This document shows positions 37,091 to 44,861 of a DNA stretch of 64,000 nt, in pieces. Every line of letters starts with the position of its first letter. The first letter of the stretch is position 1. The notes beneath the pieces are model-generated. The model was not told the origin of the DNA. It was given only the letters and a program-made list of their open reading frames with translations, and searched no databases. The DNA comes from CAVXNB01 sp963763085. Its GTDB lineage: Bacteria; Actinomycetota; Acidimicrobiia; Acidimicrobiales; Bog-793. The stretch spans positions 372,001 to 436,000 of the forward strand of contig CAVXNB010000008.1 of assembly GCA_963763085.1 (NCBI GenBank), given 5' to 3'. The position numbers were made by a program, and so were the translations under genes.

Positions 37091-38293
37091 TCAGCCCGCC
37101 TCCGAGCCTACGATGCTGACGAAGCTGACGCAGTTGCCCGGCGCCCCGCCGAGGTTGTGGGTCATAGCCAAGTTCCTGCCGGCTTTGATCGAGGCGATCG
37201 AGCGCTCCTCAGGTGCCTCGTGGCGTAGCTGCAGCCAAGCCTCGAACAGCATCCGGAGGCCGGAAGCGCCGATCGGATGGCCGAAGCTCTTCAAGCCACC
37301 GTCGGGATTGACGGCCAGCTCGCCGTCGAGGTCGTACGTGCCGGCGAGCACCTCCTTCCAGCCCATGCCCCGTTCGGCGAACCCGAGGTCCTCCATGAGC
37401 ACGAGCTCGGTCGGTGTGAAGCAGTCGTGCACCTCGGCCATCGCCAGCTGTTGGCGGGGATTCGTGACACCCGCCTGCTGATAAGCGTCCTGTGCGGAGC
37501 GGACGACTTCGTGGAAGGTCGTGTAGTCGTAGTCGGGGTCGAGCGGTCCTGCGCCGGGCCCCGCGACGAACGCCAGCGCCTTTACAAAGATCGGCTTGTC
37601 GGTGTACCGGTGGGCGTCTTCGGCGCGCACGATGATCGCTGCGGCGGACCCGTCGCTCACGCCCGAGCAGTCGAAGACGCCGAGCTGGCCGGCGATGAGG
37701 GGAGAGGCCGCGATCGTCTCCTTCGACACCTCCTTGCGGAACTGGGCGCGCGGGTTGCGTGCGCCATTGTGGTGGTTCTTCCAGGCGATGCGGGTCATCA
37801 CCTCCTTCATCTCCTCCGGCGTGACGCCGTACTTTTCCGCGTAGGCGGGCGCGAGAAGCGAGAACGAAGCGGGTGCCGTGAGGGTCGAGCTCGTGCCGTC
37901 GGTGGAGGTGCCGGCGCTGACGAGGCCCGAGTAGCCGGAGTCCTTCAGCTTCTCGACACCGATCGCCATCACCACGTCGTAGGCGCCCGAGGCGACGGCG
38001 TAGCAAGCGTTGCGGAACGCCTCGGAGCCCGTCGCGCAGAAATTCTCGACCCGGGTGACCGGCTTGTAGTCGATCTTGAGCGGGCGACTCAACGTCAGGC
38101 CGGATTGGCCCGCCGAGCCCATGGTGCCGAGCCAGAAGGCGTCGACGTCGTCGAGCTTCATCGCCGCCGAGACGAGCGCCTCCTGGGACGCATCGATCAA
38201 CAGGTCGTCGCTGCTCTTGTCCCAGCGTTCACCGAAGTTGGTGCATCCCATGCCCACGATGGCGACACGGTCACGGATTCCCCTCGAGGCCAC
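37091..38293 (-). CDS. Thiolase-family acetyl-CoA acetyltransferase / SCP-x-type ketothiolase
   Basis: 400 residues from a GTG with AAGGAGGG ahead. It is a thiolase of the lipid-transfer/SCP-x subgroup: VAIVGMGCTNFGERWD at the N-terminus, catalytic Cys in VENFCATGSEAF, AEVHDCFTPTELV, catalytic His in GGLKSFGHPIGASG and the GGAPGNCVSFV C-terminus. Such thiolases partner with DUF35 (OB-fold/zinc) proteins in acyl-CoA and steroid side-chain degradation. The next gene upstream in the same direction carries a DUF35 domain, 63 bases away, so they probably form one complex. Confidence 0.88.
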   Translation of the reverse strand: MASRGIRDRVAIVGMGCTNFGERWDKSSDDLLIDASQEALVSAAMKLDDVDAFWLGTMGSAGQSGLTLSRPLKIDYKPVTRVENFCATGSEAFRNACYAVASGAYDVVMAIGVEKLKDSGYSGLVSAGTSTDGTSSTLTAPASFSLLAPAYAEKYGVTPEEMKEVMTRIAWKNHHNGARNPRAQFRKEVSKETIAASPLIAGQLGVFDCSGVSDGSAAAIIVRAEDAHRYTDKPIFVKALAFVAGPGAGPLDPDYDYTTFHEVVRSAQDAYQQAGVTNPRQQLAMAEVHDCFTPTELVLMEDLGFAERGMGWKEVLAGTYDLDGELAVNPDGGLKSFGHPIGASGLRMLFEAWLQLRHEAPEERSIASIKAGRNLAMTHNLGGAPGNCVSFVSIVGSEAG

Positions 38294-38356
38294 TGTGCCC
38301 TCCTTTTGCTCTCCTGCGCCCCTCCATCGTCGCGCACCTGGCCGACAGGACCCGAA

Positions 38357-39757
38357 TCAGCGAATGGGCCGGGCCTTCCAGAAATAGTTGTGGATCGTCT
38401 TTGCCGTGTTGAGCCGCCGGAATGTCATTTCGACCCGGTCTCCGATGTTCACTTCCGAGGGATCGAGGTCCGTCAGCTCGCACATGAAGCGACCGCCACC
38501 GTCGAAGTCGATGACCGCGGCGACCACCGGCGGCGACATCGAGAAGGCGAGACGGTCGATCGTGAACGTGGCGACGGTCGCCGGCACGTCGGCCATCGGT
38601 TCGACCGACATCTGGTCGGCGGCGTGGCACTTCACGCACACCCGCGCCGGTGGGAGATGGCGCGTGCCGCACACGAGGCACCGTGAGCCGCTGAATCCGA
38701 ACTTCCAGTCGTTCGCCCGGCTGCTGGCAGGGGCCGAGACACGGTCCGGATCCGGGCGACGCGGCGGCTCACGTCGAAGCTGACCCTTCCAGGTCAGGAA
38801 CCGGGCGTAGCTCAGCGAGGCATTGCCCCGGTCAATCTGAGCCCGTACGTCGAGGTCGGTGCGCCCGTCGCGGTAATCGGCCAGAGCACCGGTTGTCCGC
38901 CAGATGGCCACGTCCACTCCGTCGGCAACCGACACCGTCATGATCAACTCGCCCCCGTCCGCCCGATCGAGCACGTCGCACAGCAGCAGGTTCGAGTGGG
39001 CCGTCCCGGTGTTGCCGATCTCCGCCTTCAGATCCCCGGCCAGCGCACCGGGCTTGAGGGCGAGGGACTTCGCGATCATGTCCACCGCACGGGCGTGCAC
39101 CCCGGTGACGAAGGCGTGGTCGAGCTGATCAGCGGTGACGCCGGCGCTCTTCAAGGCGTCCGCGACCGCCGGCGCAGCCAGGGGGACGTATTCGCTCTCG
39201 CCGAATCGCTCCTCCCACTGGCCGCTCGAGGCCTCACCGGGGATACGCCAGCGGTCGAGGAATTCGGCCGTCGTGGAGGCGTGGGCGACGAGCTCGGCCA
39301 CCACGTCCTCGTCTCCGAACAGGAGTGCCGCCGCCGCATCGCCGCCGTTGCTCTCGTCGGCGCTGCCGGGGAGACCCGTGCGGGTGTCGGCGGTAACGAC
39401 GAGCGTGCTGCCCGGGAAGGCGGCGCCCGCCATCGTCGCGCCGATGCCGGAGCGCACCGCGCCGCCCGCGTCGGCGGCGAAGACCGATCCGTCCAGCCCG
39501 AGGGCGGCGTGGATGGCGTTGGCGTTCGTCTTGTCGAGATAGGCGGGGTCTGCCGTCGCGAAGAGCAGCGTGGCCGGCCGGTCCGCGGCGCGCAGCACCT
39601 TGCGAGCCGCCTCGACACCCATTGAGGTCGTGTCCTCGTCGAAAGACGCGACTGCTCGGGTTCCCTTCCCCCCGCCGGCACCGAGCGTGGCCGTGATCGC
39701 CTTGCGATCGAGGCGGTAGTAGGGAATGTATGCGCCGTAGGCGACGATGCCAGCCAC
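38357..39757 (-). CDS. HMG-CoA-synthase-like domain fused to a DUF35 zinc/OB-fold domain
   Basis: 466 residues, GTG start with GGAGG six bases ahead. Residues 1-330 resemble the thiolase-fold HMG-CoA synthase (VAYGAYIPYYRLDRKAI, GGDAAAALLFGDEDVVAE, EIGNTGTAHSNLLLCDVLD). At the usual nucleophile position the sequence reads FAADAGGAVRSGIG with no Cys, so it may not condense acyl groups. Residues about 350-466 form a DUF35 domain: zinc ligands CLVCG and CVKC, then the OB strands up to FWKARPIR. In relatives such domains bind acyl-CoA and stabilise a thiolase partner, here the gene just downstream. Same strand, 63-base gap. Confidence 0.8.
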   Translation of the reverse strand: MAGIVAYGAYIPYYRLDRKAITATLGAGGGKGTRAVASFDEDTTSMGVEAARKVLRAADRPATLLFATADPAYLDKTNANAIHAALGLDGSVFAADAGGAVRSGIGATMAGAAFPGSTLVVTADTRTGLPGSADESNGGDAAAALLFGDEDVVAELVAHASTTAEFLDRWRIPGEASSGQWEERFGESEYVPLAAPAVADALKSAGVTADQLDHAFVTGVHARAVDMIAKSLALKPGALAGDLKAEIGNTGTAHSNLLLCDVLDRADGGELIMTVSVADGVDVAIWRTTGALADYRDGRTDLDVRAQIDRGNASLSYARFLTWKGQLRREPPRRPDPDRVSAPASSRANDWKFGFSGSRCLVCGTRHLPPARVCVKCHAADQMSVEPMADVPATVATFTIDRLAFSMSPPVVAAVIDFDGGGRFMCELTDLDPSEVNIGDRVEMTFRRLNTAKTIHNYFWKARPIR

Positions 39758-39941
39758 TGGTGGCCTCCATAGACGTGAACCGGCCGCGGCAGCGAACCTG
39801 CGCGGAGCGTAGCGGTCGCCGGCCGATCCCTGCGGCGACCGGCCCAGGTAGTTCGGGATCGGCCGGCTTCATTAAGCTGCCCCCGCTGAGCTCACCGGCG
39901 ATCCGGGAGCGAACCGCCCGCTACGACGAGGAAGGAACGAT

Positions 39942-40970
39942 ATGCCCGACACCGCCAATCCCGGCCTTTTGGAGCGGCTCGAGCAGGGCCCGGTCATCTG
40001 CGCCGAGGGTTACCTGTTCGAGTGCGAGCGCCGCGGCTACCTCCAAGCCGGTGCGTTCGTTCCCGAGGTCGTGCTCGAGCACCCCGAGGTCGTGAGCCAG
40101 CTGCACCGTGAATTCGTGCATGCCGGCTCGGACGTGGTGGAGGCGTTCACTTACTACGGGCACCGCGAAAAGCTCCGTCTCGTGGGCAAAGAGGCCCTCC
40201 TCGAGCCGCTCAACCGCAACGCGCTCAGGATCGCCCGCGAGGTTGCCGACGAGACGGGCACGCTTCTTGCCGGGAACCTTTCGAACAGCACCGTCTACGA
40301 CGAGTCCTCGCGTGGGGCCCTGCGGGCCATGTTCGACGAGCAGGTCGGGTGGGCGGTCGAGGAGGGGGCCGACTTTCTGATCGGCGAGACCTTCAGTTAC
40401 ACCGGCGAGGCGATGCTCGCCTTGGAGGCGATGCGCGAAAGCGGCCTGCCCACGGTTGTGACTCTGGTCATACACCAGGAGCCGGACATGCGCGACGGCC
40501 TCTCGGCGTCGGAGGCTTGCAAGCAGCTCGAGGATGCCGGCGCAGACGTGGTCGGGCTGAACTGCTCGCGGGGGCCGGCGACCATGCTCCCGCTCCTGGC
40601 CGAGGTGCGCCGAGCGGTGAGCGGCCACGTCGCCGCCCTACCTGTTCCCTACCGGACGACTGCGGACCAGCCGACGATGCAGTCGCTCCACGACCCCGCT
40701 CGCGAGGAACGTCCCTTCCCGGTCCGGCTCGATCCCTTCACCTGCACTCGGGACGAGATCGCCGAGTTCGGTCGCGCGGCGAACGAGCTCGGCGTGCGGT
40801 ACCTGGGCGTTTGTTGCGGGGCAGGGCCGCACCACATCCGCAGCCTCGCCGAGGCGCTCGGGAGGACTCCACCCGCCAGCCGCTACTCCGAGGACATGTC
40901 CAAGCATGCCTACTGGGGCACGGACGCCGCTATCAAACCGGAGAACCAGGCGTACGTCGACCGGCTCTGA
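39942..40970 (+). CDS. Homocysteine/betaine S-methyltransferase-family protein
   Basis: 342 residues; AGGAAGGAACG precedes the ATG. It is a zinc-dependent TIM barrel: the third-strand region TFSYTGEAMLALEAM, then the zinc Cys in VVGLNCSRGPATM and the Cys pair in YLGVCCGAGPHHIRSLAE. These are the three ligands of betaine-homocysteine and S-methylmethionine-homocysteine methyltransferases. The N-terminus LLERLEQGPVICAEGYLFE lacks a cobalamin domain, so it is not a full MetH. The methyl donor is not predictable. The gene is divergent from the HMG-CoA-synthase-like gene. Confidence 0.85.
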   Translation: MPDTANPGLLERLEQGPVICAEGYLFECERRGYLQAGAFVPEVVLEHPEVVSQLHREFVHAGSDVVEAFTYYGHREKLRLVGKEALLEPLNRNALRIAREVADETGTLLAGNLSNSTVYDESSRGALRAMFDEQVGWAVEEGADFLIGETFSYTGEAMLALEAMRESGLPTVVTLVIHQEPDMRDGLSASEACKQLEDAGADVVGLNCSRGPATMLPLLAEVRRAVSGHVAALPVPYRTTADQPTMQSLHDPAREERPFPVRLDPFTCTRDEIAEFGRAANELGVRYLGVCCGAGPHHIRSLAEALGRTPPASRYSEDMSKHAYWGTDAAIKPENQAYVDRL

Positions 40971-41418
40971 CGACGGCACGATGCCCTCCGACGGGAGTCG
41001 GGTCGTTCTCCTGGTACAGGCCCGTGCGCCGAAAGCGGATGTTCATCCGCCGGACTTGGGCGTTGTAGGCGTCGATGAGCTTGGCGCGCTCGGCCTCGTT
41101 CCCACAGTCGTCGAGTTGCGCCTCGAGGTCCTGGCGCATACGCGTGATCCGCTGGCCGTCGGTGAGCGCCTTGGGCTCGCGTCGCGCGGGACGGTGGACC
41201 GCACCGTACTGACCGCCGTCGGCGCGAATGCGCCCGGCGATCCGAGGGATGTCAAGCTGCTCCCGAAGAGCCAGCTGCTCATTGGACTTGTTGACGGCGA
41301 TGGCGACGACGTTCAAAGGACGGATGCAGGCCTCGACGCAGGCGGGCTTCATGCAGTAGTCGTAGCCGGCGTCGGCTCTCTCTTCGGAGACGGGGTCTCC
41401 ACAGTTGCGGCACTTCAA
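40933..41418 (-). CDS. Conserved hypothetical zinc-ribbon protein
   Basis: 161 residues from a TTG start. The N-terminus MKCRNCGDPVSEERADAGY and, further on, YCMKPACVEAC provide a Cys-rich zinc-binding region. The rest is charged and helical (ITRMRQDLEAQLDDCGNEAERAKLI), with no membrane segment. Its 3' end overlaps the convergent methyltransferase gene by 38 bases. I do not recognise a named family. Confidence 0.6.
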   Translation of the reverse strand: MKCRNCGDPVSEERADAGYDYCMKPACVEACIRPLNVVAIAVNKSNEQLALREQLDIPRIAGRIRADGGQYGAVHRPARREPKALTDGQRITRMRQDLEAQLDDCGNEAERAKLIDAYNAQVRRMNIRFRRTGLYQENDPTPVGGHRAVVRAGRRTPGSPV

Positions 41419-41498
41419 AATTCGGACGGTTCTCCCTCTCGGCCTGAGACCTCACCATTTTACGGTCGAGCCTTGAAGAGGCGACGCGCCGAGTCGTG

Positions 41499-42869
41499 TC
41501 ACAAAGGTTGAAACTGGCGCAACTTCCCCGACCACAGGCGGTCCAACCCGTCCACCTCACGGATGGTGACCTGCGGGTCGTGGAGCCCGGCCTTCGACAT
41601 CAGCTCGACAAGACCCCGCCGGAGCCCCTCGATGTTGCAGGTGCCTTTCGTCGCCACCAGGATGTCCGCGCCGCGAGTGGTCTGGGTGACCTGCATCTCG
41701 ACGACGTCAGGGTCGCTCAGCAGCACCGTCGTCATGCCGAGCCAGTGAACCGCCGCACCGCCGTCGTAGACGAAGACGCTGTCTGTCCGCCCGGCCAGAT
41801 CGGTTATCCGTCGGTGGGCGCACCCGCACGCGCAAGTTCCGGCCATTACGGTCATGGCGTCGGTGATCTCGTAGCGGATCAGCGGCTGAGTCTTGTTGTA
41901 AAGGCTGGTCAGGAGCACCCGGTCGGCTGGCTGGCCGGGTGCGACCACGTTGCCGTGCCGGTCGACGGGCTCGAGGATGGTGAGGTCGTCCGGCAGGTGA
42001 AGGCCGTCGCGGGCGCTGCAGGGGAAGGCGGACACTCCTTCTGAGCACCCCCAGAAGTCGTAGATCTCGACCCCCCACGCGTCGGCAACGGCCGCCCGGA
42101 TCTCGTCGGTGCATTGCTCGCCGCCGGTCGCGATGCCTTTCGGACTGATTGCGAGACGACCGGCTCTCGCCTCGAGGGCGAGGAGATACATGGCGCTGGG
42201 GTAGCCGCGCAGGACTCCCGGTTGAGCGGCGTTGAGACCGGCGACGATCTCGGGGAGGGGCAGGGAGGCGGGGAGATGCGTCAGCGGGGGTGACCCGTTG
42301 CGAGCGATGTCGTTCAGGAATGCCTGGATCGCGCCCGACACGTGCTTCGTGTTGGATGCGAACAGGGAGCCGACGCCGGCGTCATCGGGGATGCTCCCGT
42401 CGGAGGAGGGCCAGCGGGTGGCGACGAGCACGAAGGTGGTCCACTCGTGCCAGCCGTAGACGAACATCGCCCGCGCGCCGGTCGACCCACTGGTGGCGAC
42501 GACCCGGTACTCGCCGAGGAGATAGTCGTCCTCCTTGAGCGTCTCGACGTGGGCGTTGACCCTCTCGAGCGTGAGCGCCGGATCCGTGACGACTTGCTCG
42601 AAATTCCCCATCAATTGGGCTTTGGTCATCACCGGAAGCGCCGGCAGGTCCGCTTCGGTGAACTGCTGGACGTCGATGCCGGCGAGTCGCTCGGCATGGA
42701 AGGCGGACCGTTCGGCCGACCAGGCGAGCAACTCCCTCAGCCGCCGCTCCCGCTCCGCGGCCAGGCGTTCGGCGGACCACCGCAACCGGCGGACGGCGGG
42801 GTAGAGCGCGGCGAGGAACTCCGCCTGCTGGCGACCCAGCAGATCCGGGTAGACGTCCGCAAGCACCAT
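41499..42869 (-). CDS. Phenylacetate-CoA-ligase/PaaK-like adenylate-forming enzyme
   Basis: 456 residues. The adenylation loop TSGSTGARAMFVYGWHEW, YDFWGCSEGVSAF, RYEITDAMTVM and GRTDSVFVYDGG are typical of the PaaK/F390-synthetase branch. A Cys pair in GTCACGCAHRRITDLAG resembles a small zinc site found in some relatives. It activates a carboxylic acid as an acyl-adenylate and usually transfers it to CoA. No phenylacetate genes are nearby; the closest gene upstream encodes the small acidic peptide, so a role in peptide or side-chain modification cannot be excluded. Confidence 0.85.
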   Translation of the reverse strand: MVLADVYPDLLGRQQAEFLAALYPAVRRLRWSAERLAAERERRLRELLAWSAERSAFHAERLAGIDVQQFTEADLPALPVMTKAQLMGNFEQVVTDPALTLERVNAHVETLKEDDYLLGEYRVVATSGSTGARAMFVYGWHEWTTFVLVATRWPSSDGSIPDDAGVGSLFASNTKHVSGAIQAFLNDIARNGSPPLTHLPASLPLPEIVAGLNAAQPGVLRGYPSAMYLLALEARAGRLAISPKGIATGGEQCTDEIRAAVADAWGVEIYDFWGCSEGVSAFPCSARDGLHLPDDLTILEPVDRHGNVVAPGQPADRVLLTSLYNKTQPLIRYEITDAMTVMAGTCACGCAHRRITDLAGRTDSVFVYDGGAAVHWLGMTTVLLSDPDVVEMQVTQTTRGADILVATKGTCNIEGLRRGLVELMSKAGLHDPQVTIREVDGLDRLWSGKLRQFQPL

Positions 42870-43015
42870 TCCAGTCCCTCGCTCCTGGTTGGTCGTACAG
42901 GGACCAGATTACCTCGCGTCACAACGACGCTTTTCCCTGGACGCCTCGGCGGGGGTTGGGCCTCGCTGCCCGCCTCCGGTCAGCAGGCTTCAGGTGGTTG
43001 CGGTGAAAGCGAAGA

Positions 43016-43186
43016 TCAGTAGTCCGACGACAACGGCACCGGCATGGGGTCGTCGGGAATTGTCGTCATTGGCTCGATCGGAATGCCCTCCTCGACGTCG
43101 ACGAGGTTGTCCTCGGCCTCAGTCGACTCGGCCGCCATCATGTCGTCGGATTCCTGGAAGTCCTGCTCGAGTATGGAAGAACTCAC
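43016..43186 (-). CDS. Small acidic peptide ending in Ser-Asp-Tyr, candidate sulfated peptide precursor
   Basis: 56 residues from GTG 43186-43184, with AAAAGGGGGCGACATC immediately ahead as ribosome site. The peptide begins SSSILEQDFQESDDMMAAES and ends PMPVPLSSDY. It is strongly acidic, has no Cys, Lys or Arg, and its only Tyr is the last residue, directly after Asp and Ser. A sulfotransferase gene starts 77 bases away in the opposite direction. Tyr preceded by acidic residues is the usual site for tyrosine sulfation, so this looks like a precursor for a sulfated peptide. A longer open frame upstream lacks a comparable start. The function is inference; it is not a known family to me. Confidence 0.55.
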   Translation of the reverse strand: MSSSILEQDFQESDDMMAAESTEAEDNLVDVEEGIPIEPMTTIPDDPMPVPLSSDY

Positions 43187-43263
43187 GATGTCGCCCCCTT
43201 TTGGTTGCCTTGACAAGTCTGTCTTAGCATCAGAGGACTCGGTAGGCAATTGGGAAGGGCCCG

Positions 43264-44283
43264 ATGGAGGAGTTGTCCCAGGCTGTGCCGACCGCTCCGG
43301 TTGGCGACGGCCATCACAGTCGCAAGACCGTGCCGGTACGGCGCCCAGTCCAGGTCCCTGTTCCGGACCGGGATCCGAACGCGTTTGCGCCGGTGTTCGT
43401 CTTGGCGCCGGCCCGTTCCCACTCTTCCGTCGTCGCCACCGCGATCGGGCAACATCCCCAGTTGCACGGCTTTCCCGAACTCGGGCTGTACCGGCGCGAC
43501 ACGATTCGCCCGATCCTGTTCGACCCGCCCGGCTGGAAGGGCATACCGAGCGGAGCTCGACGCGGCGGTCTGCTGCGGGCGCTGGCCCAGCAGAACGAAG
43601 GCGACCAAGGCCCAAAAGCCATTCTCGAGGCGTATCACTGGCTACGGTGCCGCCGCGACTGGTCGGGAGCTCACGTCTACGACCATCTGCTGAGTGGCGT
43701 GGCTCCGAGGATCGGCGTGGAGAAGACGCCGGACAACTCGAACGAAGAGCAGAACCTTGTCCGATTGGCCGCGGCCTACCCGCGTGCTCGCTTTCTCCAC
43801 CTCACTCGACACCCCGTCACGGCGCAGCTCTCGATGTACGAAGCCTGGTCCCGATTGCCGTACTGGAACGTGCCGCCGGACCTGTTCCGCCAGTTCTGCA
43901 TGGCGGCCTGGCTCTTCCACCACGAGCGGATCCTTCGCTTCACCTCGAGCCTGATGCCGGGCCAGACGTTGCGAGTGCGGGCGGAGGACGTCCTGAACCA
44001 TCCGCGCAGGGAGATGGCGGCCATCTGCCGTTGGCTCGAGATTGACGCCGGCCGGGAGGCGGTGACGGCCATGTGTCACCCTGAGCGGTCCCCGTTCGCG
44101 CACGTCGGTCCGCAGGATGCCCGTTACGGCAACGACCCGAAGTTCCTCAGGTCACCACGTATGCGCCGGGTAGCGATCCCCTCCAGCGTGGACATACCCG
44201 ATGATTGGATTGTGGACCCCTGGCTGTTCACGGCCACCATCAAGCTGGCCCACGAGCTCGGGTATCCGCACGTCGATCCGTGA
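43264..44283 (+). CDS. PAPS-dependent sulfotransferase-family protein
   Basis: 339 residues. The 5'-phosphosulfate loop is LAPARSHSSVVATAIGQHP (about 47-65); EKTPDNSNEEQ (153-163) resembles the substrate-side motif of tyrosine-protein and polysaccharide sulfotransferases; the 3'-phosphate loop is LHLTRHPVTAQLSMYEAW (about 179-195, with Arg 182 and Ser 190). The N-terminal ~40 residues are low-complexity. There is no signal peptide, so the reaction is cytoplasmic. The divergent neighbour is a small acidic peptide with a single C-terminal Tyr, and an NHLP-type leader peptide follows, so a peptide substrate is attractive. A small-molecule or sugar substrate is also possible. Confidence 0.87.
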   Translation: MEELSQAVPTAPVGDGHHSRKTVPVRRPVQVPVPDRDPNAFAPVFVLAPARSHSSVVATAIGQHPQLHGFPELGLYRRDTIRPILFDPPGWKGIPSGARRGGLLRALAQQNEGDQGPKAILEAYHWLRCRRDWSGAHVYDHLLSGVAPRIGVEKTPDNSNEEQNLVRLAAAYPRARFLHLTRHPVTAQLSMYEAWSRLPYWNVPPDLFRQFCMAAWLFHHERILRFTSSLMPGQTLRVRAEDVLNHPRREMAAICRWLEIDAGREAVTAMCHPERSPFAHVGPQDARYGNDPKFLRSPRMRRVAIPSSVDIPDDWIVDPWLFTATIKLAHELGYPHVDP

Positions 44284-44312
44284 CGGTCCGTGACTGGTCC
44301 GTGACCGGTCCG
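44275..44312 (+). repeat. Short direct repeats (GGTCCGTGAC) between sulfotransferase and leader peptide
   Basis: GATCCGTGAC, GGTCCGTGAC, TGGTCCGTGAC and a degenerate CGGTCCGCGG lie head to tail over the sulfotransferase stop codon. They could bind a regulator of the NHLP-type gene or be slippage. Confidence 0.5.
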
Positions 44313-44362
44313 CGGTCGGCGAGTTGTTCACCGCTCCCGCACCTCGGTACCGTCGTGGCGAC

Positions 44363-44668
44363 ATGTCCTACGCCGACTTGCCGACTCGAAGGGCGGAGAT
44401 CGAGAGCCGGGTAGTGCGCCGTGCGTGGGCCGATGCTGACTTCCTGGCCTGGTTGCGTTCCGACCCCCGCGCGGCACTGGCCGATGAGCTCGGAGTCTCC
44501 CTCCCGCGACGCTTGGAGGTCGTGGTCGTGGAGGAAAAGCCGGACCTGCTCTGCATCGTCATCCCGGTCGACCTGTCGGGCATCGACGAGCGAGCCAGCC
44601 AATCCGCCACCGGTATTGCTCCCCGCCTTGGCGCCCGGGACGGGGCCGCCGGGGCGGCGGGACATTGA
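44363..44668 (+). CDS. NHLP-type leader peptide (nitrile-hydratase-like RiPP precursor)
   Basis: 101 residues from ATG 44363. The first ~70 resemble the NHLP leader family derived from nitrile hydratase alpha: RRAWADADFLAWLRSDPRAALADELGVSLP..., followed by LEVVVVEEKPDLLCIVIPV. The last ~30 residues (after DLSGIDERAS) are Ala/Gly-rich with two Ser and one Thr and no Cys, and could be a core. No cyclodehydratase, radical SAM enzyme or NHLP exporter is seen in the window; the sulfotransferase is the only possible maturase nearby. A stand-alone regulator or a degenerate nitrile-hydratase fragment are alternatives. No clear ribosome site precedes it. Confidence 0.65.
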   Translation: MSYADLPTRRAEIESRVVRRAWADADFLAWLRSDPRAALADELGVSLPRRLEVVVVEEKPDLLCIVIPVDLSGIDERASQSATGIAPRLGARDGAAGAAGH

Positions 44669-44679
44669 AAAAAGTTGCA

Positions 44680-44737
44680 CAAACTTGCCTCCGTTAATGA
44701 TTGCGACCAGTCGCAATCTCGATGGGAGGCAAGTTTG
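44680..44737. repeat. 58-nt hairpin element, copy 2 (after the NHLP gene)
   Basis: Outer arms CAAACTTGCCTCC and GGAGGCAAGTTTG pair perfectly over 13 bases; the core GATTGCGAC-CA-GTCGCAATC is a near-perfect palindrome. Compared with copy 1 at 4695-4752, two outer pairs have changed on both sides (T-A to C-G, C-G to A-T), which keeps the stem. A run of eight A follows on this strand. It lies 12 bases after the NHLP stop and 124 before the NTF2-like start. Confidence 0.75.
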
Positions 44738-44861
44738 AGAAAAAAAACGAACATCGCCGAGCGTCCCACTGGGACAGCCGTTGTTTCCGAAGCGGCTCGT
44801 TGCCGCCTCAGCCGCAACCTGCGAGACTTCGCACCTCCGAATCACAAGGGGAGAGAATTAC

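Noticed and set aside
39758..39941. SAM-responsive riboswitch before the homocysteine methyltransferase
   Set aside because: I find no kink-turn or conserved SAM-box sequence in the 180-base leader.
44741..44748. A-run after hairpin copy 2 as a terminator for a minus-strand transcript
   Set aside because: No minus-strand gene ends there; the nearest minus-strand gene ends at 45301 on the far side of the NTF2-like gene. A weak terminator effect cannot be ruled out.
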